Positions 32,764 through 43,559 of a stretch of DNA of 64,000 nucleotides are shown here, piece after piece. The notes under the pieces were generated by a model. That model was not told where the DNA came from. It saw nothing but the letters and a program-made list of their open reading frames with translations, and did no database searches. The number at the start of each line of letters is the position of its first letter. The stretch's first letter is position 1. Location: assembly GCA_033557465.1 (NCBI GenBank), contig CM066039.1, positions 49,505,788 through 49,569,787 of the forward strand, written 5' to 3'. Origin of the DNA: Ichthyophis bannanicus (taxonomy: Eukaryota; Chordata; Amphibia; Gymnophiona; Ichthyophiidae). Made by a program: the position numbers and the translations under genes.

Positions 32764-32975
32764 GTGAACACTTAGGGGTAGCCTAGAGGTTACAGCAATG
32801 GCTTGGTAATCATGAGACCAGGGTTGATCCCCCCTAGTACTTCTTGTGGCCTTGGGCAAGTCACTTAACCCTCCATTGTCTCAGAAGAAAGACCTGGCAA
32901 TCTACTTCTGGTCACGCTGCCAAGAAAACCCAGGAGCTGCTGGGTCGCCAGGAGTCAGCACTGCCACATTATCAT
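32764..32975 (+). mobile_element. Full-length SINE: tRNA head, MIR-like core, RTE-like tail
   Basis: The head has GGGGTAGCCTAGAGGTTACA (A box) and a degenerate B box GGTTGATCCCC. The core is CTTGTGGCCTTGGGCAAGTC ACTTAACCC, strongly MIR/CORE-like. The distal part reads GACCTGGCAATCTACTTCTG, CCAAGAAAACCC and TGGGTCGCCAGGAGTCAG. The last resembles GGGTCGCCATGAATCA at the 3' end of the RTE LINE at 48,142, implying mobilisation by RTE machinery. Confidence 0.85.
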
Positions 32976-34819
32976 ATGAATACTTACTGCTTTAGATTTT
33001 AAGATTTATTGCTGTCACTGGTATGAATGACCTACAGACCCTGAATTGGATTTCACTAGATACTAGGTAAACAAAATAAATAATTAAAACAGAAGGGAAA
33101 AGCTTTTTAGTACCGTCTGCTTCTGTTTTGGTCTTTGCTCCTTACTGTCAGGTCCTTGTCGTTTAGAATGTAAGATCTGCACGCATCAAGTAGGCCATAT
33201 CATAGCCCCGCAGCTCCACGGTACTGCTCACTTTCTGTGGTGTCGCAGAACTCCATGCCTACTCAGAAGATAAAGCCGTGGAAATTCTCGCAAGAAGCTT
33301 CGAGTTGATGGAGTAAAGCGGAGAACAGCTGCTGTGCTCCAAGCATAGAAAAAGACACCAGCATGACCTGGGAGAGGATGGCAGTGGGAGACTGGCAGAG
33401 TTGTGGCCCACGTTGTGGTTTCATCCATCATTCTCTCACTTTCACAACCTCTAACATTTGCTGACCTCAACCAACATTTTTTAAAAAATGTACTTCTAAA
33501 TGTAATAAGAGATAGCAGGAGATGCTTCAGGGGAAAAAGATTTCCTTCAGAAACTGTAATATAGTAAGAAGGAGTTTCATTTGCTGTAGTTATCCATCAC
33601 GGCAGTGAAGTTTAATGTCCAAAAGAATATTTCCAATTTCAACCTGCACAGCAACATTAGAGCTCATGGGAGCCAAGTCTGCCAGCACACACCGATGACA
33701 ATACAGAATACTAGAAAAGGTCAAAACGCTCAAGGCCAGTTTATGACTCGGTGACGGCGAGAGAGACACGATTTCAGTTTCCTAGCTCATCTTCTTGTCC
33801 TCTACAAGCCGGGGTTGCAGATACTGCCGTGCCTGTACTCACAGGCCCTGGGGAAGGGGGAGTCTCATCAAGTTCAGGATGTCTCTGTACAGCTTGTGTT
33901 CGGAGCCACATTGTCCAGATTTTTGTCATTATCATTCCAGACTTGATCCCGGCCATGACATATCTCTTCATTTGTCAGTGCGCCTCAGCAGCTTATCGGA
34001 AGTCATTCCAAACCTCTTACCTGGCTTCATCTAATGCCTTCTTCTCATCGTTAGTTATTCTGCAAGCAGCAGTACTGGGCATTTGTCAGGGCCACCCCAA
34101 GGATATCTGATGTCCTATGTGGACCTTCAGCCATAAGCCACCTCCAGGAGTGACTCAAGGCCCTATTTCCCCTCCATGTCCAGCGTTTTCCCTTCCCTTC
34201 CCCCTTAAGTTTCCATCATTTCTCCTTCTGTTCCCCCTCTCATGTCTAGTATCTTCCCTTTCCTAACCTCCTTTCATCCATCCTCCTTCTCCCCTCCAGT
34301 CTTCCACTTTTTCCCCTTCTCTTCAACCATGTCCAGCGTCTCCCCTTTCCTTCCCTTCTCTACCCTAACCCCACCCCCATCATGTCCAGCATCTCTCTCA
34401 CCCTTTTATGTACTTGCCATTCCAATGTCATGCTTCCTGCTGTCTTTAGCTGCTGACACTGCTCCGCATTTCTTTAAAACTCGGCTGGGCTGCACAGGGC
34501 TGTCTAGCACATGCCAGCATTCAAAGGCCTGCCCTGTCCCGACCTTCCGATGCAAACGTCTTGTCAGATGGGGTGGAACGGGGCAAGCCTTTGATTTGTG
34601 GTTTGTGTTTGAGGGCCTTGCACCATGCAGTCAGAATTTAAAATTTCTCAGCAGGCCAAGATGTTTTGCTCCATGGGTGTTGCGCCGCCGCTGCCCCTCC
34701 CAAATTCTGCCATCCTCGAAGGTTGGGCCAGCCTTGGTAGTTGCAAGTGTAGGAAGTTGGTACTTTATCTCCTGTAGAGGTTAGCTCCGTTTATTCTTGA
34801 ACCCCCAAGAGCAGAGGAA
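32976..34819. other. Unassigned, with CT-rich minisatellite at 34,150-34,420
   Basis: The first 1.1 kb lacks signal. At 34,150-34,420 imperfect units built on CCATGTCCAGCGTCTCCCCT TTCCTTCCC repeat about five times. Open frames across this tract are compositional. Confidence 0.45.
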
Positions 34820-35122
34820 TAAGAACATAAGAACTGCCACCATCCTGGGTCAGATCAAAGTTCCTTCAAGTCCAGTATCCTCTTTCCAAAAGTAGACAAA
34901 TTTGGCAGAATCCTAAAGAGTAGTTAGATTTCGTGCTAATTGCTCCCAGACATAAGCAATGGCTTCCAATGCCTACCTTATTAAGAACAGTTTATGGGCC
35001 TTTCTTTTAGGAACTTGTCCAAAAAACATTTTTTTTTAAAACCAGCTATGCTCACTGCTTTCCCCACATCTTCTGGCAACAAATTACAGAACTTAATTAT
35101 GTGTTGAGTGAAAAACTAAACT
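34820..35122 (-). mobile_element. CR1 3' end, older subfamily
   Basis: Begins with TAAGAACATAAGAACTGCC (the inverted 3' terminal repeat) and CTGGGTCAGATCAAAGTTCC. It continues to GGAACTTGTCC and ATTATGTGTTGAGTGAAAAA. It differs from the other CR1 copies by an internal block around 34,905-34,970, so it belongs to another subfamily. Noncoding apart from a decayed C-terminus. Confidence 0.8.
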
Positions 35123-36702
35123 GAAAGATGAATAAACTACAAAGGTAATTAAAAGACGCTACAGCTGAGTGCCGTATTTCATAACTCATATAAAGCTAGA
35201 CAGCACATTGGCTGACATCAGTGAAGACTGGAATGGGAGCTACTTGTTTAAGAGATTTCAGGTCTGGAGTAGTAGAGGTGCTGCTAGTCAGGATGGTGAG
35301 AGAGAGGTTTATAGATGTCAGTAGAGCAGACCTGTCATCAGACCTACTGGTGCTCTGCACAGTCTGGGACGGGGCTGTTGGCTACCTGCGGACCGCTTCA
35401 ATGATGTAGCTGCAAGCAAGTGGCTGCACAAGAGCTCAGGAGAGCTTCAGCTCTGGCTCCTACAGGTGCCACTGTATTGGCAGAAGCAGGATGGAAGGCC
35501 AGTGCTCCAGCCCTTGACAAGAGGCATTAAAGTTCACGGGGCAGGCACCTCAAGCAGCCACCCATCTTGTTCACCCTTTCCAATGGGCCTGGATGCTATA
35601 TGAAACAGTAAAAGAATTTTTCCCATTTTCTCTTTCTGATTGTCACAGCTAAATCTGTTCTTTTTTTATTCATTATTCTGTGTTTGTTTTTAATGGCGAT
35701 TCTCCATGGTCCATTTCAGTATAGGATCTCTTTCCTTTTCCAGGATGCAGTGGTGATTTTAGGGGGTGAAGAGGAAGGCAACCACACCTGAATCTGAACT
35801 CTTAAGAGCCCCACCCTTACTACTTCAGATGGAAACAAAAGTGGGTCTAGGACGTTATGGTCTATAGGTATGTATAGACCACATATACAGGTTTGTCTCG
35901 GACGCAGTTTCTCCAAATGGACCATGATCTCAGTTCAAATTTACAGGTTGTGCAGGCTGTGAGGGGAGGTGTGTGTGCAGCTTCCCTCAGGGAGCAACTC
36001 ACACTTTCACTGCGATCGTACCCTTTCAGACACATTTCCCCCATGCTCCCCACTAGAGGCTCTGCTCTAATGAACTTAACCTTCATCTCACACCACCTTA
36101 GGGCCATTCCTGCCCCTCTACCACGTAATCCTAAGAGAACTGTACCCGAGCCTCTGTTCCCCGCTAATTCCCTGAATTTTATAAAATTGAAATGCAGAGT
36201 AAATTACTTCAAGTTTTTTCCTGCTTCTTGTAAGTGCCAAACCTCTGCAATTATTAACATGGAGTCAAGTGAGAAGAAGGAAGGGGGAGAAGGAAACAGG
36301 GGGTCAGCACCACAGTTCTTCGTTGTCCTATCCTGAGCCCAACATACAGATCACATGACCGATGAGGTAAGGGTTATCTTTTTCTTTTCTCATGTAATTA
36401 TATATATAAAGCCTCTCAGTGAATGAAGGGAAACCTGAGTGGGGAGGTGGAGCCTGGCATCCTAGCCAATTGTGCTCTTCCCAGCTGGGCAGTCCCATTC
36501 CTTTCTCTGTCACTTCACAGGTTGGCCCCTGCCTGAGAGGAAGTCTGTGCGCTTTGATGAAGTTCCCTACTCTCTGCAACCAGGTTCTTCCATGCCACAG
36601 GAGGACAGGGAGCAGAAGGTGACCAAACAACACACTAACACTCAACTGCTTTTTATATATATAGTATAGGAAGATATATGTACATCTTAGCCTACTAGTT
36701 AG
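35123..36702. other. Unassigned sequence
   Basis: No gene or element recognised. Open frames up to 147 codons (for example 35,893-36,336 plus) have no domain, no supporting upstream context and mixed repeats around them. Confidence 0.35.
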
Positions 36703-36741
36703 GAGTGGAGGAGTAGCCTAGAGGTTAGAGCAACAGCCTTG
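36703..36741 (+). mobile_element. SINE head, apparently split by later insertions
   Basis: AGTGGAGGAGTAGCCTAGAG GTTAGAGCAACAGCCTTG is the tRNA-like head. It stops where the L2 tail begins, and matching downstream SINE sequence (CATCAGGGTTTGCTTCCCAC then MIR-like core) appears 4.5 kb later at 41,224. The simplest reading is one SINE divided by a nested insertion. Confidence 0.65.
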
Positions 36742-36955
36742 TATTTAATTTTATTTATTTTTATATTGCTTTTCTATAATTCAAAGCGGTTTACATTGAA
36801 CCAGTAATGTACAGAGCACATTGCATCTTGTTTACATAGAACAAAACTAAATGACTTACAAAAACAGTTGTAAAGTAGGAACAGTGATACTTAAAACATA
36901 ATAACTATATACACTGGGGCGTGGCACAATAACTGTTTACATTGGAGGTGCGTAT
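36742..36955 (-). mobile_element. L2-type LINE, 3' UTR part (split by solo LTR)
   Basis: The complement ends in TTCAATGTAAACCGCTTTGA then AATATAAAAATAAATAAAAT, the normal L2 3' end. It is interrupted at 36,955/36,956 by the LTR. The sequence resumes at 38,305 after the 4-bp GTAT duplication. Confidence 0.8.
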
Positions 36956-38032
36956 TGTAATGGGGAAAAGATATCCTGTGATAGAAAAACAGAGGAACCT
37001 ATGAGCAATAGGGCTGTTTCTAGCAGGAAGGAAGATATCAGGACACCCAGTTGCCAAGAGCAACACAAACATTCCCAGCCACGAGGGAAAGAACCCCGCA
37101 CAGCTGATAAGCAATCCCCAGCTCATAGCTCTAATAGCTTTCACCTGGGAGGGGGAAGGGCTGGATTAGAGCCTCAGCAAACGTATAAGGGACGTTCACT
37201 AGAGTTAGTGAGCAGCAGTGGCAGTAGGAGGAGCAGGAGCTTTGGCTTTGGTAGCTCCAGAGAAAGCAGCTCAGAGAATTCAGAGAAGCCAGCAACAGGT
37301 AGCAGGAAAGACGTGGTGAATCAGAACCAGCTGGAGTCTGTGTGCAAGCTGAGGTCTGAATCTGGAAAGCAACGTCTGCCCTGGGCTGGTAGGAAAACTC
37401 ACGTGTGTGACTCTGATTCTGAATGGGAAAGAGAAAGGCAGCTAACAGCTAATAGAGTTAATTGGAGGAGAAAGGCACAGAAACCTTTTAACCAAACCTC
37501 AAAACCTATTCCTTATGGTGAAGGCATTCACAAGGAGAAAATACCAGTCAGGATAACTGGAAAGTATTTGCAAGCTTCAAGAAAGGGAGAATATACGGTG
37601 CCAGACATTTGTATGTTGGAAGAGGGTGCTGAGCAGCCTGAACGTAGAGAAAAGCCTCTAAGGTTTAAACCCCTTCTAAAAGGAGCAGTGCACAGACTTT
37701 CTCTTGCCTCAAACCCTGAAGGTAGGCCAATTAGCCAATGTAAAGCTGGATACAAGACTTTCTCACGTAGGAGTTATAAGGGACATAACTCTCATTACAA
37801 TTATATGCCAAGATATGGGGATACAGACCCTTACCTGCTAGAGGAGATAGTAGGGAGGTCACGGGAGCTGGCAGAGGAGAATAATCTGCCAACACTCTAT
37901 AGGCAGCAGCAGAGTGGTACAGATGATAGTCAGATTGAATCAATGATAATTGATCCACCAGAAACAGAATTATCTGACAATCAGATGGACTGTTCATTGG
38001 CTGTATTAAGTGATGTGGTTTCACTGTGCTGA
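36956..38032 (+). CDS. LTR-embedded ORF, copy A (unknown protein)
   Basis: The frame is open from the first base of the LTR to a TGA at 38,030; the first ATG is at 37,001 (343 codons). It is rich in Arg, Lys, Ser, Glu and Gln, with a low-complexity region GSRRSRSFGFGSSRESSSEN at about residues 75-94, and has no obvious signal peptide or membrane segment. It lacks a domain I can name. Near the C-terminus are MPRYGDTDPYLLEEI and SQIESMIIDPPE with MDCSL, each matched in copy B (39,0xx-40,840). An ORF filling U3 recalls accessory genes of some retroviruses. It might also be the end of an internal gene that ran into the 3' LTR. Confidence 0.55.
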   Translation, partial: CNGEKISCDRKTEEPMSNRAVSSRKEDIRTPSCQEQHKHSQPRGKEPRTADKQSPAHSSNSFHLGGGRAGLEPQQTYKGRSLELVSSSGSRRSRSFGFGSSRESSSENSEKPATGSRKDVVNQNQLESVCKLRSESGKQRLPWAGRKTHVCDSDSEWERERQLTANRVNWRRKAQKPFNQTSKPIPYGEGIHKEKIPVRITGKYLQASRKGEYTVPDICMLEEGAEQPERREKPLRFKPLLKGAVHRLSLASNPEGRPISQCKAGYKTFSRRSYKGHNSHYNYMPRYGDTDPYLLEEIVGRSRELAEENNLPTLYRQQQSGTDDSQIESMIIDPPETELSDNQMDCSLAVLSDVVSLC

Positions 38033-38066
38033 AGAGATACAGTTGTGGAAATAATTTAACTGCCTG

Positions 38067-38172
38067 TTTAAAAGTACAAGACTTTACTTTATCCTATCCT
38101 TTTTGCCAGAGTGTATGGCTTATGTTTCTTTATTACCTGTGTTTGGAATCCGTCCCCGGGAGGGGAAATAAA
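38067..38172 (+). promoter_or_regulatory. Putative LTR core promoter and polyadenylation signal
   Basis: TTTAAAAGTAC at 38,067 lies just after the ORF stop. AATAAA follows at about 38,167, and a second AATAAA at about 38,243. Copy B has TTTTAAAGTACC at 40,853 and AATAAA at 41,052 in the same order, supporting function. The transcription start is not determined. Confidence 0.5.
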
Positions 38173-38304
38173 ACCCTGTCTTGACCTTAACCATTCGTGC
38201 CTCAACTACCTTATTGAAAAGGAGCCCAACTACAACCTTTCAATAAAAGGTCCCCCTGCAGCCCAACCAGTACGCTAACGCTACAGGCGGCCCAGGGTGT
38301 TACA

Positions 38305-38938
38305 GTATATATGTGGGAAGTTTAGGCAAGGTGGTCCGTGGTAGGGCGAACATCTAGTTGTGGTAGATGCTCATAGGCATTAGTTGAGTGTCTTCTTATG
38401 CATATGGGTTTAGGTTGGTTTGAAAGTAATTCTGGAAAAGGAACGTTTTAAGTTTTTTCCAGAAGTCTGCAATATCTTGGGATCCTCTTAGTGCTAGTGA
38501 GAGAGTGCGCCATAGCGAAGGGGCAAAGAGGGAAAGAGCACGGTTGTTAGTGGACTGTTTAGACTTGTTTATTTGTATAGGGATGGAGAGGAGGTGCAGA
38601 GAGTTCTGTCTGTGAGGTCTGTCACTTTTCTGCATGGAAATGCAGGCAGTTGGCTGAACAGTTGTGTATAATCCTGAAGATAGAGCTTTACATCTTATTC
38701 TGGCTATGATGGGGAATCAGTGAAGCTGATAAAGTATGGGGGTGATATGTGCTTGCTGTGGGGCGGAAGTGATTAATCTTGCCACTGTGTTCTGAGCCAT
38801 CTGGAGAGGATGAATAGATTGAGGAGGCCATGGTATATAATGTTGGCATAATCAAAAATTGGTGTGACTAAGGATTGGCAGACTGAGCAGAATAATTCTG
38901 AGCCGATGAGAGGACGTAGATTTCTTGTATCTAAGCAT
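38305..38938 (-). mobile_element. L2-type LINE, ORF2 C-terminus (split by solo LTRs)
   Basis: The minus strand encodes LDTRNLRPLIG, TPIFDYANIIYHG, RALSLFAPSLWRTLS and DFWKKLKTFLFQNYF, an L2 C-terminus with several frame breaks. Its 3' UTR continues at 36,955. At 38,938 it stops at a second LTR. On the far side of that LTR only SINE sequence follows, so this is also close to its 5' truncation point. Confidence 0.75.
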
Positions 38939-38975
38939 TGTGATGGAGCTGAAGCCATTGAAGCGATGGATGTAG

Positions 38976-39494
38976 AAAAAAAACTCTCTTTCTTATGAAG
39001 CAACTGAGTTACAGAGGGTGCAATTACCTAGAAGTGCAGCTAGAGGGAGCAGGCACGAGGCTGCAGAAGTTAAGCGGACACACCCAGGGTGTAGCAATGC
39101 AGTACCTAATCAAAGGCACCTGGGTAGAAAGCCAGGAAACTCAGTTGGAGAACGCCTTTTTAAGCAGTGCTCACAAGGAAGCAGAGAGAGAGGATCTGAG
39201 AAGGAACTCGAAGGAGGACCTTTGAGAGAGAAAGAGAAAGGATCTTTGAAGGAAGGACCTGAGGAAGGAACCTCATACACTGCAAGGCAGAGAAGCTTGG
39301 ATACATGGAAAAGCAGAGCTAAGTTCCAGGGAGAACAAGCCCAGCTTAGAAAGCTCCAGAAGCCAGTCTTCAAGGAAGACGGTGACAAAGGGAGAGTCTC
39401 TGGTGGAGAGAACACCAGCAGCAAACGCTACAGAGATCCAAGGTACAGTGATACTTCATTTATTAAATGGATGCCAGAACATCCATACCTGTTA
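38976..39494 (+). pseudogene. LTR-embedded ORF, copy B, 5' part
   Basis: Open after a TAG at 38,973. The protein is Arg/Glu/Lys/Gly rich (GSEKELEGGPLREKEKGSLK) like copy A and ends in KWMPEHPYLLEKK, the counterpart of MPRYGDTDPYLLEE. It is cut there by the L2 insertion. The early stop and the insertion make the copy nonfunctional. Confidence 0.5.
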
Positions 39495-40519
39495 GAAAAG
39501 AAGTAAAATATTTAGGTGTGATAATAGATCACACACTCACCATGCTACCACACATAAAACAAACTGTAAAAACCATCTACTACAAACTAAAAACTATTCA
39601 GCACCTAAGGCCACTCCTAGAAACTCAAGATTTTAGATCTGTAGTAAATACACTAATCACCCCCCACTTTGACTACTGCAATAGTCTATTAATAGGCCTC
39701 CCTCAAAAAAGCACATACCTTCTTCAAAGAGCACAGAACATCTGTGCAAAAGTAATAGCTAAAGCACGTCTAACAGACCACGTAACCCCAATACTGCTAG
39801 AACTACACTGGCTCCCAATCAATAGCCGAATCAGATACAAAACTATCCTAACAACCTTTAAACTCATAAAAAACATAGCCCCCTCACACCTATCCACACT
39901 ACTGCAATCACCAAACTAAACTAGATCACACAGACAAAACGAAGCCCACTCCCTTATCACACCAAAAGCCTTCAGGAAGACAAAGAAAACCACTAGCTCC
40001 AGAGCATTCACATTCACTGCCCCTACGCTCTGGAATGACCTCCCAATAGATCTTCGCATCATAAATGACCTCTATCAGTTCAGGAAAGAGCTAAAAACTT
40101 ACCTCTTTACTGAACACTTTGAAATCCCATATTCCCCCAAAACACCTCCATAACTATGGTATTACACACACGAACCCCCTTACTCAAAACTAAATAACTC
40201 ACCCCCCCCTGTCTGACACCCCATACACACCCCCGATTTACGTCATAATAGGAAATAAATTCCAAAATATACACAACACACAACCACTGTAAATATCCAT
40301 TGTAAATAATTTAATTTAATGGTTGTTTGTATTACTAATACATCATGAAGTTGAAGTTTTGTTCAATGTAAATAGTTAAACTTAACCGTTCATTGTAAAT
40401 AGTTGAATCTGATTGTTCAATGTAAATGTATACATCTGTGTACAATTGTTAAAATGTTCCTTGTAAACCGCCCTTGATCGCTGGAAGGGGCGGTATAGAA
40501 AAATATAGAGAAATAAATA
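39495..40519 (+). mobile_element. L2-type LINE inserted in solo LTR copy B
   Basis: A 5'-truncated 1.02-kb copy starting at EVKYLGVIIDHTLTM and running through LITPHFDYCNSLLIGLPQ, LELHWLPINSRIRYKTIL, one stop at 39,917, then FTAPTLWNDLPIDLR and YQFRKELKTYLFTEHFE. The 3' UTR carries repeated TTCAATGTAAATAGTT words, CTTGTAAACCGCCCTTGATC and GGGGCGGTATAG, and ends AAATAAATAAAT. With only one in-frame stop it is fairly well preserved. Confidence 0.85.
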
Positions 40520-40840
40520 AATCCTAGGAAGGCTGATAACCTAAAAAGCCATTCTGAGAAGAAACAAAGCTGGAGGAAGTTTTGTAACCCTGTACAGAGA
40601 GGTATAGGGAAAAGCCCTAATAGTTATTTGCTAAACTCAAGCCAGCAAGGCTGGAAAGTGGGGGAAAGAAATACTGAACTGCAAACTGTGTTAACCAGGG
40701 AAAGCTCAGGATTAGAAGACACCACGAGTGAGCTAGAATCCATGCAAATTGAGTTTGCAGAACCAGAACCGTTGATGCTTGAACCAATGGACTGTTCTCT
40801 GTGTATTACCGAGAGCCTGGAATCTCTTACTGAGATATAA
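40520..40840 (+). pseudogene. LTR-embedded ORF, copy B, 3' part
   Basis: The frame is open from the L2 edge to a TAA at 40,838. It contains SSGLEDTTSELESMQIEF and LEPMDCSLCIT, aligned with SQIESMIIDPPE and MDCSL of copy A. Shared residues are mostly encoded by different synonymous codons (TCA/TCC, TCA/TCT, TTG/CTG). This is better explained by past selection on protein than by recent copying. Confidence 0.5.
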
Positions 40841-41222
40841 CAGCAGCACATGTTTTAAAGTACCTTTTGCTTCTGTTAACACTGAAGGAAGAAGTTTTGT
40901 CTTGTTTTTCTTGCTGTTTGAGAAACTCGCTTGGATGCAGAGAACTGTGAAGCATTTGTAACAGGTGCTGACCTTTTGTAAATATTCTTGGCACTAAACC
41001 TGAAGTAAGGTAATTCTACTTTGTTTCCTGAAGAACCTTTTGCATAACAAGGGAATAAAAACCTTTTTGTTTCACCCTGCTCAAGGCTCACACATCTATT
41101 TTCTTTGTGAAGAGGGACTACAAAGACCAGAATGCACTTGGTCTAGAGGTTTTTCTTTCTTCAACAAAATTAAAATGTCCACCCTGACCCTTTGGCACAC
41201 TGCCACTAGGAGGCGCTGTGAC

Positions 41223-41395
41223 AGCATCAGGGTTTGCTTCCCACTAACATACCTTGCGACCTTGGGTAAGTCGCCTTATCCTCTATTGCCTTAGAAGAAA
41301 AGGCCTGGTAATCTACTTCTAGCCATACCCTGCTAAGAAAACCTAGGAGCCAATATTGGCTTGAAGGTGTTAAACAAAATAAACCCACCTACTAA
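41223..41395 (+). mobile_element. SINE body, probable right half of the split SINE
   Basis: AGGGTTTGCTTCCCAC (B box), CTTGCGACCTTGGGTAAGTC (MIR-like core), AAGGCCTGGTAATCTACTTC and GCTAAGAAAACC. It lacks its own head. Together with 36,703-36,741 it makes one element of normal size. Confidence 0.7.
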
Positions 41396-42002
41396 TTAAT
41401 GATGCGATAATTTATAACTGAACAAAGAGGAACAAGTAAGTCTTAAAATTCAGCATCTTCTGATGGTGTTTTTTGTCAAACTAGCAAGCCCTAGTGATGG
41501 AAAGACAGAAGGCACTCAATGCTCAGTGTGATTCTTCCTTTCATCCTGAACCTACCACACACTGGTTGAAGAGGCTGCGGACTCTTATGACTGACTAGAT
41601 TCAGTAAAGTTCTACTTGTTTGACCAGATCATATGTGTACTGTCAGAAGAATTCCCATTGGGACATTGAGATTCTTGATCTGGGAGTTTTATTGACTTAT
41701 AGTTTTGTGCTCTGATCCCTAAACCACATAGCTGCTTTTTGCTGTTCAATATATACGAGGTCCTGCACATCTAGTGATGGGACAGCCCTTCATCTCTGCT
41801 CACTCCTCTTGCAGTTTAGGCAACTGGCACTTATGCTGAGAGCCCATAGGGGATGCCGGGACCTACTGCAGAGAACAGGAAATGGGAGTGGAGCTTCCAA
41901 GGAGGGCCACCCTAGGACAGGTGACATGTCAATTTTTTGTTATAACCATTTCCCCTAGTTTCTATACTAATTTCCCGTATGTTGTATTTGTCTGTCTTAC
42001 AT
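41396..42002. other. Unassigned sequence
   Basis: No coding signal or recognised repeat. Confidence 0.35.
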
Positions 42003-42110
42003 AGACTGTGAGCTCCATTGAGCAGGGACTGTGTCTCACAAGTATATGTTCAGCACTGCATATTCCTGGTAACCCTATACAAATGAGAAGTAGTGGTAGT
42101 AGTAATTTGC
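42003..42110 (+). mobile_element. LINE 3' tail of the TAG-microsatellite family
   Basis: ACTGTGAGCTCCATTGAGCA GGGACTGTGTC, then CAGCACTGCATATTCCTGGT, CCCTATACAAATGAGAAGTAG and a GTAGTAGTAA end. Only the untranslated 3' end is present, about 105 bp. Confidence 0.75.
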
Positions 42111-43559
42111 AGATGGTGGGCACTCATCACCGACTGGTCAGTGCAGTTAAGCATGCGGCTGCATGAGAGTCCCAGGAAAGTAACAGTTGATTAGACTGGG
42201 GCAATGGAAGCCCTCCCCAAACACTGGCTGGGCCAGGTGGCCAGAGGCTGTGATTTCAGGGCACTTCCCCAGTAGGCAGCCAGATGAATCATGTAGGCTG
42301 GGAGACCAGTGGCTGCACTAGGCTATCCACCAAGTAATGCTTAACTTGACATAGGTAAGGCTCGCTTGGATGTGGGCTGCAGTATATGTTTGCAATATAC
42401 ATAATCCAGAAAACCGTGGTCTATATACTCCACTATCTGCTTTTTGACAGAAAATATTGTTTGTCTGTAATTTGACATCAGCGGAGCAATGCCAGTGGGG
42501 AGCGAAAGGACTGGTGCTGCTTCCAGATTTAAGGGTACGTGCTGTGTGAAGCATTAAGCATCGCCCGATCTTTCAGAACATTACAGAATGCATGTGCTTC
42601 TTTTCATTCATTCCTTACATAAGTATGCATGCATGTTCTGACCGAAATCTTTTTAAACCCTGTTTGATAATCGTGAAGCAGATCTAGAAGAAAGTGGAAA
42701 GAATGATTTATGAAGGGCTTTTCTCGTAGGCACAGTTTGGAATGAATCTCTCGATAAATCAGCTCTGGAGTTTCTCGTTATCGTTGCAGAACTGCACAAA
42801 GCAACGGTAACACGCAAGCTAATGCTGGAAGGCTCAGTTGCTGTGGCAATGTCACGCCGGCCCCAAAGGAGCCTCTGGAGAGACACCATGAGTTGTCCTT
42901 GAAAAGAAACGTTAAATGAAATACACATGTACACAATAATAGTATGGGCCAGACAGAGAAAGGAAAAATCTGCATTCCAATTACAAGACTGTAAAATAGC
43001 TGCAAAATATACCTTGGGACAGGACCCCGATGTTCTAGAGATGCCAGTACAGTAGGGGTAGGGAAGAGGACAAGACGAACAATTCTTATTTTTTATGAGC
43101 TAGTGCTTTCTTCACAAATATCTCTAATTTAAACTGAGAATTTTTCTTGAGTTTCTTTGTACTCTTTCATTCCTTGTTGTGCAAACAGAAACAAATAAAA
43201 AAAAATATAAGGAAAGACCTTTTCATTGAATTAACAGTGCTTTCTTTGACTGGCTTTTGGGAGCTAACATTCTCTTTTTCCTCACATATACATTGCACTG
43301 GTCCAATAAGAAGGCATCACTTTCTATTTTTTTTTTCAATTTAATTTCATTTTAAAACATGTATTTCATGTTCTTTGCTGGTAGCAGTACAATGCAGATT
43401 AGAAAAGAGCTATGAACTATATTATATACAAGCATCACACAAATGAAAATACAAATAGCATCTAAATTAATGCAAAAAAATTAAGGAGAATATAGGGGCA
43501 TATTTACTAAAGCGAGCTGCCAGAGTAGCATGGGGTTAGCGCACAGTATCAGCAGCATT
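42111..43559. other. Unassigned sequence
   Basis: No gene recognised. T-rich tracts lie near 43,325, and the last 60 bases (GGGCATATTTACTAAAGCGA) resemble a degenerate transposon end also hinted at 8,300-8,330. Confidence 0.35.

Larger units (their letters stand above)
36956..38304 (+). mobile_element. Solo LTR, copy A, with internal ORF
   Basis: 1,349 bp starting TGTAATGGGG and ending GGGTGTTACA, so the termini are TGTAA and TTACA inverted. GTAT flanks both sides (36,952-36,955 and 38,305-38,308), and the L2 reads continuously once the LTR is removed. A TATA-like TTTAAAAGTAC lies at 38,067 and AATAAA at about 38,167, so transcription would run on the plus strand with R and U5 in the last 250 bp. 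The 5' kilobase is one open frame. The retroelement class (ERV or Gypsy) is unresolved: no internal region is present. Confidence 0.75.
38939..41222 (+). mobile_element. Solo LTR, copy B, interrupted by an L2
   Basis: Starts TGTGATGGAG (compare TGTAATGGGG in copy A) and ends GCGCTGTGACA, flanked by GCAT at 38,935-38,938 and 41,223-41,226. Without the L2 at about 39,495-40,519 its length is about 1.26 kb, close to 1.35 kb for copy A. It shares with copy A the order ORF, TTTAAAGTAC, AATAAA. Nucleotide identity is low outside short coding motifs, so the two come from old or separate subfamilies. The left end is less certain than in copy A. Confidence 0.6.

Noticed and set aside
34242..34784. 180-codon frame
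   Set aside because: The first half is CT-rich minisatellite; the rest has no domain and no counterpart.
35893..36336. 147-codon frame as a possible host gene
   Set aside because: No recognised domain, no splice or promoter support; its length is within chance for the composition.
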